From positions 1 to 64,000 of the forward strand of contig UCMS01000032.1 of the NCBI GenBank assembly GCA_900473805.1: a stretch of DNA of 64,000 bases, in the 5' to 3' direction. Below the pieces are notes generated by a model. It was not told the origin of the DNA. It searched no databases and saw only the letters and a program-made list of their open reading frames with translations. Origin of the DNA: Hyphomicrobiales bacterium. GTDB taxonomy: Bacteria > Pseudomonadota > Alphaproteobacteria > Rhizobiales > Rhizobiaceae. Position numbers and translations under genes: made by a program. Below are positions 8,220 through 15,806 of this stretch, piece by piece; position 1 is the stretch's first letter; every line of letters starts with the position of its first letter.

Positions 8220-8402
8220 TTAGGGGCTGCTCTCGACTTCCGGGACTGGCTGAAGATGCATGTGGTAGTGATGAATTTCTTTTTGGTCTCCGTAGCCGCC
8301 AACCAAGGATTCGACTGGCGTGGAGCGAAACTCGTCAGAAATCATAGGCGAAAAGGAACCGTGGTGAAAAACTGAACCGAATCCCTCGGTCATCGTCCTC
8401 AC
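8220..8402 (-). CDS. Small hypothetical protein, last gene of the extended Qat operon, possibly truncated
   Basis: A 60-residue product of unknown function whose ATG overlaps the stop of the Ymh-family gene (ATGA, four bases), the pattern expected of translational coupling. It has a His-rich stretch (EIHHYHMHLQP) and no membrane segment. Directly after its TAA the same frame continues for 20 well-formed residues (PEEIGAWLFYIYEMERELSL) to a TGA at 8157. The stop may therefore be a recent nonsense change in a gene of about 81 codons. Whether the shorter protein is functional is unknown. Confidence 0.45.
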   Translation of the reverse strand: MRTMTEGFGSVFHHGSFSPMISDEFRSTPVESLVGGYGDQKEIHHYHMHLQPVPEVESSP

Positions 8403-9208
8403 GTCCGAGGCAGCATCACCGCCGCGTCGATCCTGCGATGGATCAGCGAAACCAACGAGAAGAGATCCTCTGCATCCTCCTTCGACATGACCCAGTTGAC
8501 TCTGGCTGCGTGGGCGGTGGTGTTCCGGAACATCCCGAAGGTGCCTTTAAGCAGGTTAGCGAAACCCTTCTGCTCGCTCTTCTCGCTTTCCGTAAGCAGG
8601 TCGTTGATCGCCAGCATGGGAGGCGAACCTGAGAAGGCCAGATCCACAAGGCCACCACCATCGTCAGTCAGCCCTGTCCGCTGCCTGACCTTCTCGGCGA
8701 CGCTCTTCACCGCCTCGAGCACGGCGTGAAAGTAGTTGTCAGCTAGGAGTTCGTCCCGACAGAAACGAAGCACGTCCGGATGCACACCTCTTGTTACCAG
8801 ATCCTTGCGCAATTCGCGTGCACGGCGCGCGGCATCGGTGAGCGTTTCGGCAGCGGTCGTCGACATCAACCTCCCCGCATCGTCGATAGCCAGGCCGCTG
8901 AAGGCAAGTGCTCGGTTTAGGTTGGCACGCATAGGCTCGAAGCGATGGGGTTCTCTCGAGTAGCGAGCAGGCTTCATGGCCTTCCTGATGAACCCGATGA
9001 TGTGGGTGCGATCGCCTCTTCTGTTTTGATCGTGGGCGAACGCATTGAAAAGGCGCTTCCTTTTCGTCATCGAAGGATCTGTGTCCCGGATCTCCGTCAT
9101 CGACAGCAGGTGGCCGATCTCCGTCCCTGTTAGTCCGTCTTCGGTATCGCCCAGCGCGTCGGCGACGGCTTCTAGTTGAGCCTGAGTGAATGAAGCCATG
9201 TTTGCCAA
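8399..9208 (-). CDS. TIGR02391/Ymh-family protein
   Basis: The 269-residue protein matches my memory of the TIGR02391 (Hypoth_Ymh) family. Its C-terminal domain (about residues 145-265) has long helices with HAVLEAVKSVAEKV and the family signature FRNTTAH (227-233), an arrangement like the RNxxxH motif of HEPN-type and abortive-infection proteins. The N-terminal 100 residues form a helical domain with TKRKRLFNAFAHDQN. Such proteins recur in defence islands and phage-related loci, with unclear biochemistry. It starts 24 bases after qatD stops and overlaps the next small gene, so it is very probably cotranscribed with qatABCD. A second ATG at codon 4 is possible. Confidence 0.7.
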   Translation of the reverse strand: MANMASFTQAQLEAVADALGDTEDGLTGTEIGHLLSMTEIRDTDPSMTKRKRLFNAFAHDQNRRGDRTHIIGFIRKAMKPARYSREPHRFEPMRANLNRALAFSGLAIDDAGRLMSTTAAETLTDAARRARELRKDLVTRGVHPDVLRFCRDELLADNYFHAVLEAVKSVAEKVRQRTGLTDDGGGLVDLAFSGSPPMLAINDLLTESEKSEQKGFANLLKGTFGMFRNTTAHAARVNWVMSKEDAEDLFSLVSLIHRRIDAAVMLPRT

Positions 9209-9232
9209 TCCTCTGGCGTATCTGGGCGCGGA

Positions 9233-9985
9233 CTATTTCGTCACTGTCTGCAGTATCGCGAGCAGGTTCCTGACGATCGCTTTCTGCATGTCCGCGACCG
9301 GGAGGTCGTAAGCCCCCGCCAGCCCTTCTACGCAGGTCATCGCGTCTTCCGGCCTCGCAGGACCAACCTTGCCGTCAGTGAAGGGGCCGTCCGTCTCGGT
9401 GAGAATCCGCTCAAGAGGTACGGCCTTCAGCAGTGCGTTTGATTTTGAACTCCGAAGCATCCTGGCGTTGATGGAGAAATAGCATCCCATCTCGACGGCG
9501 CGTCTGGCTTCGACGGCAGTGCCCGTGAACCAGTGCAGAACCATGGTATTGTTCCGCAGGTCGAGGTGCTCGTTAGCCATATCCAGGACAGTCGAGGCCG
9601 TGCGAATGCTGTGGATTGAAAGCACCTTCCCGCCCTGCTTGGAGCACGCCTTCAGGATGCGCTCGAAGACGTGTTTCTGCTCGGGTAGCGACTTGTAATA
9701 CTGAGGACTCGCATCCAGTCCGACCTCTCCAACATAGCTGCTCTTGTCGAGCAGCTTCTCCCACATCACGATGTCCGACCCATGGCTATGAACGAGCTGG
9801 GGGTGGAGGCCGAGGGCGGCCCTGACATGCTTCGTCTTCGAGGCAAGTTCGTGATTTCGCGACCAGGCGCGAGGCGTAGTTGTCACGGCGAGGGTATAGA
9901 TCTCCCTCGTCTCACATTCCCTAACGAGAGCTTCGAAGTCCGGGTAGAGATCGAGATGGCAATGGAAATCGACCAGCTTAGCCAT
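9233..9985 (-). CDS. qatD: QatD, TatD-like metal-dependent hydrolase of the Qat defence system
   Basis: The 250-residue protein has the complete TatD metal site: His8 and His10 (HCH), Glu87 (GEVGLD), His125, His151 (LHWFTGT) and Asp199 (ETDGPF). TatD enzymes are amidohydrolase-fold nucleases. Placement after QueC-like qatC, with an eight-base overlap, and in a row with qatA and qatB, identifies it as QatD of the four-gene anti-phage system QatABCD. The role of QatD in the mechanism is not fully known; nuclease activity is the family expectation. The reading frame is intact and normal in length. Confidence 0.92.
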   Translation of the reverse strand: MAKLVDFHCHLDLYPDFEALVRECETREIYTLAVTTTPRAWSRNHELASKTKHVRAALGLHPQLVHSHGSDIVMWEKLLDKSSYVGEVGLDASPQYYKSLPEQKHVFERILKACSKQGGKVLSIHSIRTASTVLDMANEHLDLRNNTMVLHWFTGTAVEARRAVEMGCYFSINARMLRSSKSNALLKAVPLERILTETDGPFTDGKVGPARPEDAMTCVEGLAGAYDLPVADMQKAIVRNLLAILQTVTK

Positions 9986-11369
9986 TCCCAGCCTTCGATG
10001 AGTATGTTGTCACGCCTTCGGCTTTCAAGAATTCCGCCACTTCCGTCATACCCCTGAGATACAGGTCGGCATAGTCATCGATCTTGTCCGTGTCCTCGAA
10101 CAGCGGTCCGGTCTTGTAGATGTAGGCCCTGGCCCGCGCCGGGTCCTCGGCGAGCATAGCTGTCGCGAATTCGAACCCGCGGAACTGCTCCCCGGTCTTT
10201 TTGGTACTGTCGAACTCCATCTTCGGCAGGTCATCTGTCCTGTACGGCGTCGGATCAGGCCCGAGCACCTCTTCAGCTCGTTTAAACGCCGCGCGGCGAA
10301 TGATGCAAGGCAGGCAATGGCCGCAATGCGGTTTTCCGCCGCCGTGATAGCGATCATGGGCCGGATGGGCGCATGACAGCGAGATGTTAGCGACCTGCTT
10401 CAGGAAGGCGATATCCTTGCACTCGACGATCATCTCGCCCTTGGTCTTCTTCCAGTAGGGGTTCTGAACGTCGCCGAGGATTCCGAGCTTCGACAGGAGG
10501 TTGTTCCAGCGCCGGAGATAGTAAGGGTGGGTTGTCCGGGTGCTGTTGCTGCCGAGGCGCGTGGGATCAAGCGGGACATTCAGAGATATCAGGCCGTTCT
10601 CCGGCACGATGATCGGGAAGGGCGCCCGCAACGAAGATCCGGCGAATGCGGCGAGTCCGATGAACAGGAACGATCGTCCGCGTGTGGAGTTCTCGCCCTT
10701 GATATCCTGAAAGCCCCCATCGATCCGCGGGTTGCCGAATGCGAGGCGCTTTACTCCCCGATTGTCGAAGCGCTCTTTGACTCGGTCGAACAGATCTGCC
10801 TGTGGCTTGCTGATGGATCCATCCGCGCGGTGGCTGACGAACAGCACATTGTCGCGTCCGGCCCTCAGGTGGTCGATCGCTCCGATGAGGCTGTCGAGGC
10901 CGCCGGAAAAGAGTGAGATTCCCTTGAAGCTCGGCTCAAGAAGGCTTGCCTGAACGGGGAGCCCCGTAGCCACTTTGTCGGGCCACGGTCGGAAGTCGAC
11001 GTGCCACAGGTCGCCAGTTAGGAACCTCAGCATGGCCTCGAGTGTGTCCTTCGTACCCTGCCACAAAGCTACGTCGTGAACGGGGAGATGCAGACCGATC
11101 TCTCTCGTCCAACCGTCCTGGCTGGTTTGAATTCTGTTGAATCGCGTATCGGCCAGATACACCAACGTTGACAGGAGAAGGACCTCAAGCCCCACTATGG
11201 ATGGGACCGCGTCCACGCTCTTCATCTGTGTGATGGCGTCGTCGATTGATAGGCCGATCTTCAGATCCGGGCGGAGGATGTCGATTTGCAGAATACGTTC
11301 ATCGCCGCGCGGCGCAGGGGTGAAGGTGTCGAGGGTGCCGAGCTTCGGAGAAAGGACATATCGGGTCAC
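9978..11369 (-). CDS. qatC: QatC, QueC-like ATP-binding enzyme of the Qat defence system
   Basis: The 463-residue protein has an adenylating PP-loop, LFSGGLDS (153-160), as in QueC, which makes 7-cyano-7-deazaguanine from a carboxyl precursor. Towards the C-terminus a cysteine cluster (CAHP..., then CGHCLPC) is the expected zinc site. About 150 residues precede the QueC-like domain, longer than housekeeping QueC, as in QatC proteins. A peptide- or protein-modifying reaction using ATP is inferred from QueC chemistry. Its ATG overlaps the qatB stop by four bases and its stop overlaps qatD by eight, so the four proteins are coupled. Key residues are present, so it is probably active. Confidence 0.92.
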   Translation of the reverse strand: MTRYVLSPKLGTLDTFTPAPRGDERILQIDILRPDLKIGLSIDDAITQMKSVDAVPSIVGLEVLLLSTLVYLADTRFNRIQTSQDGWTREIGLHLPVHDVALWQGTKDTLEAMLRFLTGDLWHVDFRPWPDKVATGLPVQASLLEPSFKGISLFSGGLDSLIGAIDHLRAGRDNVLFVSHRADGSISKPQADLFDRVKERFDNRGVKRLAFGNPRIDGGFQDIKGENSTRGRSFLFIGLAAFAGSSLRAPFPIIVPENGLISLNVPLDPTRLGSNSTRTTHPYYLRRWNNLLSKLGILGDVQNPYWKKTKGEMIVECKDIAFLKQVANISLSCAHPAHDRYHGGGKPHCGHCLPCIIRRAAFKRAEEVLGPDPTPYRTDDLPKMEFDSTKKTGEQFRGFEFATAMLAEDPARARAYIYKTGPLFEDTDKIDDYADLYLRGMTEVAEFLKAEGVTTYSSKAGNG

Positions 11370-12208
11370 TGTTCGTCATCCTTCTCATCGTAATTGCCAA
11401 AGGACGCATGCGCTTCCTCGTAGATCATATCGATCTGGGCCCGGACCTGGTCCTGGCGCAGGACCCCGCCGATCGACGCCATGGCATCCTTCACTCGGCC
11501 AGATACCCAGTCCTGGAACAGCCGCTGCAGTTCGCGGGCAGACAGGCCCGTTTCCGGCAGGGTTATCATGTCGTTGCCAATGGCGTTCTCGATACGTTTC
11601 GTCACCGTGTTCGCGATGAACCGCTCCAAAATGAAGTTGATCGTCTCCGCGTCAGGACGTTCCAGGCGATCCTTCATGCCATCTGGAATTTCGCACATGG
11701 CATCGATGTAAGCCGCACGCGCATAGGCTTCGTCCAGATCCCCGCCGGGTTCGCAGATGTAGTCGACCAGCGCGTAGAAGATCTCCTCGGTTGTGCGGTT
11801 GGCGAGGCTCTCCAGGTTCAGCCGCCGCAGTTCCTGTCGGATGTCGGAGCCTTGGGCACCAGCGCTGAGCAGGAATGATGCAAGCTTGGCGGCAGCGCGC
11901 CGATCCGGTGCAGCACGCGCGGTCGCACCCCGAGACCCCCCGGATGCTGTCTTGACATAGGATCGGGCGGCCTTGGCGAAACCACGCGACCTATCATCGC
12001 TGGAGGATGCCTTCGCAGCCCCATTCATAAGGCGGCGACCGCCCCGATATCGATTCTTGTTCGGGGAGGGGGCCGCCGACTGCGCGGCAGGGGTGACTGA
12101 CTGTCCTCCCGCGCTGCCACCTGCGGCTCCACCGCCACCGCCGCCCAGCCATGAGGGGAGCAGTGGGTTCTTGCCTTTGCCGCCGCCGAAGGGGGTCGAT
12201 GTGCCCAT
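11366..12208 (-). CDS. qatB: QatB component of the Qat defence system
   Basis: The 280-residue product starts MGTSTPFGGGKGKNPLLPSW, followed by a Gly/Ala/Pro-rich disordered region up to about residue 75 and then a helical domain. This glycine-rich N-terminus with a PLLPSW motif is characteristic of QatB as I know it. In QueC-based defence systems such a tail is a plausible target for modification by the QueC-like enzyme, which is inference here. The start at 12208 shares one base with the qatA stop (TAATG). The frame is open further upstream, but that would run inside qatA. The stop overlaps qatC by four bases. Confidence 0.85.
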   Translation of the reverse strand: MGTSTPFGGGKGKNPLLPSWLGGGGGGAAGGSAGGQSVTPAAQSAAPSPNKNRYRGGRRLMNGAAKASSSDDRSRGFAKAARSYVKTASGGSRGATARAAPDRRAAAKLASFLLSAGAQGSDIRQELRRLNLESLANRTTEEIFYALVDYICEPGGDLDEAYARAAYIDAMCEIPDGMKDRLERPDAETINFILERFIANTVTKRIENAIGNDMITLPETGLSARELQRLFQDWVSGRVKDAMASIGGVLRQDQVRAQIDMIYEEAHASFGNYDEKDDEQ

Positions 12209-14187
12209 TATCTCGCCACCTTCAACTTGTGGGCCTGGCTGGCGAAAATCTTGAGGGCTGGGTTCTGCGACTTGCTCCATTTTTCGAGAATCGCGACCAG
12301 CCGCGCCTGCCCGGCGACCGACTTCACCGCACCATCATGCCCGCTCGAGATCCATCCGGAAATCTTCACTGGCTGCAGTTCATCCAGAAGATCGAGATAT
12401 CGACCCTCGAAGTGCGGGAGGCATTCCACGAACGTCACGATACCCTCGAACAGCGGCGGCTTGGTCATCAGGTCAGGAGACGCAAGCAGTCTCAGGCGCG
12501 CCTCGTCGAACACCTTTCCACTCTCGGTCGGGCTGAGGGCTTTCAAGTCCTTGCTGATCGACTTTGCGGAGAATGTGCCTTCGTTCAGCTTGACGACGAT
12601 TTCGAGGAGGTGAGGATCAAGCAAGGCAGCGGATGCCGTGTGGTTCTTCACGTCGTTGATGACGAAGAGGTAGGGCTTGAGAGCAACATCGGCGAGAGCA
12701 GGGAGGGTCTCAGCCCAGCGCCGGATCTTGGTGTCGGCTGTCCACTGGAGGACATCGCCCGTGGCGGTCGGTGGCGTGGGCGCGCCCGCTTCTTCCTCGC
12801 CTGTCTCCTCCTTAATGTCGAGAACCTCGCGCTCGAGTTCTTCGAGGCTCGGGCTTCGGCCATCCAGGGACGAGGCCACTTCGCGCGCGATCAGATTGAA
12901 CATCGTCTCAGGGAGGAAGTATTCCGCGAGCATGATCTTCGCGAGCACCGCCTGATCAATCGAATCGCCGAATCCTCTGGCTTCCGAGATCTGCAGCCGA
13001 AGGTTCAGCGCGTTGACGAAACGCTTTACATGCCTGGGATTGCCGTTTGTGCCCGTGGCGAGAACTGGAGCGATCTGATGCACGGTGAGCACCGCATCCC
13101 TTATCTGATCGTCATAGGCATCGCCGAGCGCTTCCCGCACATCGGATTCCGAGATCGATTTCTGCTCCCATGGCCGCGACATGTAACCGCTAGCCGTCTT
13201 CAGCAGTTTCTCGAATCCTACCGATGCCTCCCCGATGATCGAGCCGACGACCAGCAGGGTCAGGTAGGTCCGGGTCTCCGCGTGCCCCATGGACGGGATC
13301 CGGAAAGGAACCTGGATAAGCTTTTCAAGATAGGCGCGCGGGTATTCAGCGGCTACTTCGCCTTCCGGAAGATTGGGGAAGTGTTTCGTAACGGCGTACT
13401 TGATCATGTTCTCGTCTGCCCCGATGACGAACGCGGTGTTCGGCAGCATGACGAAGAGCCGGATCGCTTCCAGCGTCTCGATGGCCGTCTCGGGAAGGCA
13501 GCGATCAAGATCGTCAACGAGAACGACCAGTTTCTTGATCTTCGCGGCCTTCATCAGATCCTGGAAGGCAGCTCGAAAGGCGCGAATCTCGGAAGGGACA
13601 GAGGGAGACTCGCCTTTCTCCTTCCAGTATCCCTTGGCCTCCTCGACGACGGCTTCCGCGTTTTCCTTGGACAGCACGTCGGTGGGTGATCCCAGCTTGG
13701 AACCGACAAAGCCGACGATGTCCGAAAGCTGATCCGGCGATGGCAGCCCCGTCGCAAGATTGAAGGCGAGACCGCCCGTGCGCTTGGCAACCTTCAGCCA
13801 GTCGATCCGCTTCAGGATGTTTCGAACCTCTTCAACCGCCTTCGTAGCGAGAGAACGGTTCTCGATCAGGTCGTGGACGATGCCTTCGATCAGGGCGATC
13901 TTGGCATCCTCGAACCCCTGGAACTGCCACCCGTTATAGCGAATGACCAGCGTGTCCTTCCCCTGATCGGGGAACCGGGCGGCGATCATTTCCAAGACAG
14001 ACGACTTTCCGGCACCCCAGTAGCCGTGAACACCGATGGTAATGGGGCGTTCGTCGCTGCGCGAAATGAGATTGATGACCGTCGCCGCGATTGCCTCGTT
14101 GCGGAGCAGGTCGACCTTTGTCTCATGATCGGGGATATAGCCCAGATTTCTTTTATGCGCAGTTCCGCTCATGCAACCTTCATCCAT
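12208..14187 (-). CDS. qatA: QatA, KAP-family P-loop NTPase of the Qat defence system
   Basis: The 659-residue protein has a Walker A motif GYWGAGKSS (55-63) and a Walker B VVLVDDLDRC (221-230), the DDLDRC form being typical of KAP NTPases. These belong to the STAND-like ATPases used in several defence systems as sensors or scaffolds. The long C-terminal half is helical and unrecognised. It is the first gene of the leftward qatABCD operon. Two starts are possible: the ATG at 14187, and the ATG at 14172 (MSGTAHKRN), which has AAGG just upstream. The gene is full length with no lesion. Confidence 0.9.
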   Translation of the reverse strand: MDEGCMSGTAHKRNLGYIPDHETKVDLLRNEAIAATVINLISRSDERPITIGVHGYWGAGKSSVLEMIAARFPDQGKDTLVIRYNGWQFQGFEDAKIALIEGIVHDLIENRSLATKAVEEVRNILKRIDWLKVAKRTGGLAFNLATGLPSPDQLSDIVGFVGSKLGSPTDVLSKENAEAVVEEAKGYWKEKGESPSVPSEIRAFRAAFQDLMKAAKIKKLVVLVDDLDRCLPETAIETLEAIRLFVMLPNTAFVIGADENMIKYAVTKHFPNLPEGEVAAEYPRAYLEKLIQVPFRIPSMGHAETRTYLTLLVVGSIIGEASVGFEKLLKTASGYMSRPWEQKSISESDVREALGDAYDDQIRDAVLTVHQIAPVLATGTNGNPRHVKRFVNALNLRLQISEARGFGDSIDQAVLAKIMLAEYFLPETMFNLIAREVASSLDGRSPSLEELEREVLDIKEETGEEEAGAPTPPTATGDVLQWTADTKIRRWAETLPALADVALKPYLFVINDVKNHTASAALLDPHLLEIVVKLNEGTFSAKSISKDLKALSPTESGKVFDEARLRLLASPDLMTKPPLFEGIVTFVECLPHFEGRYLDLLDELQPVKISGWISSGHDGAVKSVAGQARLVAILEKWSKSQNPALKIFASQAHKLKVAR

Positions 14188-14765
14188 ATTTATTCAAATA
14201 CCGATCGTATAGGTTGATGATGTCATCAGTTTTTGAGCCGGATCAAGGTCCCAATCGGCGTAGGATGGGTTATTCTGTTCTTTTTTCGTTCGATGCTGTC
14301 GATGGTTAGCAGATATCAGTGCTAGCAGTGCACTTGTCGTGGCTCATGGCGTCTCTGCTCGCTACTTCGCGCTTGGAAAGTCTAGTTGATGCAATGGTCC
14401 AGTTCTCCTTTTGAAAGCTGCTGGCCATTCACCGCAACTTCAATACCCAGAGACGATCTGTTCGAATTCCTTGTCGCGCTACGCCCGGATTATCGAAAAG
14501 AGCTTTCGGTTCATCTATGGGTAAACTGGATGCGGGAGGTGCTCGAGGCCCGAGCGCAAGCTGTTCGCCCCCGGAGGGCGAGCCCTCCGGTGTTGTGATG
14601 ATAATGAGCACAGGCGCCGCGATCACCGCCACAAGCGTGTCCCGTCTACGCGGCGACGATGATGCGGCCATATCCTTGCTAGACAGCTTTCGGGTACTTA
14701 TCTTTATTGCGTAGACGGCGTGGTGTCGTCGTACCCAAGAACACTTCCCTTTGAGGACTTTATTG
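14188..14765. promoter_or_regulatory. Intergenic region between qatA and the GDRPPPPRR small genes
   Basis: This 578-base region is the probable site of the leftward qat promoter and of the rightward promoter of the two small genes. It holds an inverted repeat TGATGA-TG-TCATCA at 14215-14228, 28 bases upstream of the qatA ATG, which could be an operator. It also holds a perfect hairpin CCGGAGGG-CGAG-CCCTCCGG at 14571-14590, which is not followed by a T run. Open frames here give arginine- and serine-rich peptides without recognisable features, so no gene is called. Confidence 0.35.
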
Positions 14766-14912
14766 ATGTCTAGCAATGACAGCAATCACGGTAGCAGAAG
14801 CTCGCTTCCCCGCACGACATCCCCGGCAAAGCCGGAACGGTCACCCGGCGAAACTTCGGCGCAACCTGTTACCACTGGCGAAGGAGATCGGCCTCCACCG
14901 CCGAGACGCTGA
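14766..14912 (+). CDS. Tiny protein with C-terminal GDRPPPPRR motif (48 aa), copy 1
   Basis: The frame ATG to TGA encodes 48 residues, Ser/Asn-rich at the start (MSSNDSNHGSRSS), then PRTTS, a proline-rich middle and the tail TTGEGDRPPPPRR. GAGG lies nine bases before the ATG. The next gene encodes a clear paralogue, with conserved MSxNxSxHG, SSxPRTT and TTGxGDRPPPPRR, so selection has kept both ends of the peptide. No hydrophobic segment exists; it should be soluble and disordered. I know no function. The twin-arginine end next to a caspase-like protease gene suggests a substrate or adaptor, but that is inference. Confidence 0.6.
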   Translation: MSSNDSNHGSRSSLPRTTSPAKPERSPGETSAQPVTTGEGDRPPPPRR

Positions 14913-14982
14913 CCGCTCGAACGCAGGGCTGTGCATGGGCAGTCAGTAAAATCGGAAGCATTCACGAGTAATTCCAACGAAG

Positions 14983-15147
14983 ATGGAAGCGAACATGTCC
15001 GGAAACGGAAGCGACCACGGCACAAAGAGTTCCACACCGAGGACAACCACGGTCCAGCCACAGACTAGTGGTCAAGGTGGACAACAAGGATCTGTTCAGC
15101 CGGCTACAACTGGCTCGGGAGACAGGCCACCACCACCGCGGCGCTGA
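14983..15147 (+). CDS. Tiny protein with C-terminal GDRPPPPRR motif (54 aa), copy 2
   Basis: Paralogue of the gene at 14766-14912, 70 bases downstream on the same strand. The 54-residue product (50 if the ATG at 14995 is used, MSGNGSDHG) is rich in Thr, Gln, Ser and Gly and ends TTGSGDRPPPPRR. Its stop codon directly abuts the stop of the convergent membrane-protein gene, with no base between them. Conservation of the N-terminal MSxNxSxHG and of the last 13 residues, against a divergent and gapped middle, indicates a real protein family. Composition predicts disorder. Function unknown. Confidence 0.6.
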   Translation: MEANMSGNGSDHGTKSSTPRTTTVQPQTSGQGGQQGSVQPATTGSGDRPPPPRR

Positions 15148-15798
15148 TCACTTTTTCCAGCCGATATCAATCTGCTTTATCTCTGAGCGCGGGATGTAGC
15201 TTATAATTGTCTCGCCCGTAGATGTAACCTGCTCGCAGTCGTGGCTCTCACCATCGTCGCTATGAATCGTGGTCACGTAGAGCGCGATTCCGTCATCGTT
15301 GAGAATAACTGGTTTGGTAGGGATACCCGCCTGTTCGGGCAACTTTAGCCAGCTCTCTAGGATCTTCCCGTTGTTGAGATGAACCTGAACGAAACTCCAT
15401 CTCGTCCTCGCCGACGTGACCGACCTGAAGGCGGACGTCTCGTGGTCGTCGTGGTAGATGTTCAAGAAGGACATGGCAGCCTTCACGCCCTTTTCGATGT
15501 AGCGCCGCCACAGAAGCGCTGAAGCCACCGATCCGATGATCGCAAGAGCGCCTATCATGACCACGCTTTTGTAGTCGGTTTCTATCACCGTGGTGGGAAC
15601 CGAATGCCCAAGCTTAATCAGAAGCCATATGACTACATACGAGAATACGCGTCCAAGTGTGCCGAACACGAGGACCTGCAGGAGAAAGTCCTCGGTCTTA
15701 TGTTCTGCCTTCTTGGTGGCCGTCGAGAGCTTGTAACCGAGATATCCGGCAACGAGCACGATCTGGATCTCATATGGGAGTTTAAGAAGTTCGTTCAT
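15148..15798 (-). CDS. Small integral membrane protein, perhaps DUF6338-like, partner of the caspase-helicase
   Basis: The 216-residue product has about three hydrophobic helices (residues 11-24, 39-62 and 77-95), followed by a cytosolic beta-rich domain with RWSFVQVHLNNGKILESW and a final strand ISYIPRSEIKQIDIG. The layout of N-terminal helices plus a strand-rich tail with a WxxVxVxLxxGxxI pattern recalls DUF6338 proteins, but I cannot confirm this. It starts eight bases after the caspase-helicase stop and is certainly in its operon. A membrane effector or a target released by proteolysis is a reasonable hypothesis. No catalytic motif was seen. Confidence 0.65.
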   Translation of the reverse strand: MNELLKLPYEIQIVLVAGYLGYKLSTATKKAEHKTEDFLLQVLVFGTLGRVFSYVVIWLLIKLGHSVPTTVIETDYKSVVMIGALAIIGSVASALLWRRYIEKGVKAAMSFLNIYHDDHETSAFRSVTSARTRWSFVQVHLNNGKILESWLKLPEQAGIPTKPVILNDDGIALYVTTIHSDDGESHDCEQVTSTGETIISYIPRSEIKQIDIGWKK

Positions 15799-15806
15799 TG
15801 TACCTC

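Noticed and set aside
7985..8302. 105-codon leftward frame
   Set aside because: Overlaps the coupled small gene at 8220-8402 in another frame and its peptide has no protein-like pattern.
12151..13689. 512-codon open frame antisense to qatA
   Set aside because: Shadow frame of the qatA NTPase gene; no domain and no ribosome binding site.
14386..14785. Short frames on both strands between qatA and the GDRPPPPRR genes
   Set aside because: No ribosome binding sites, no similarity to the tandem small genes, and low-complexity peptides.
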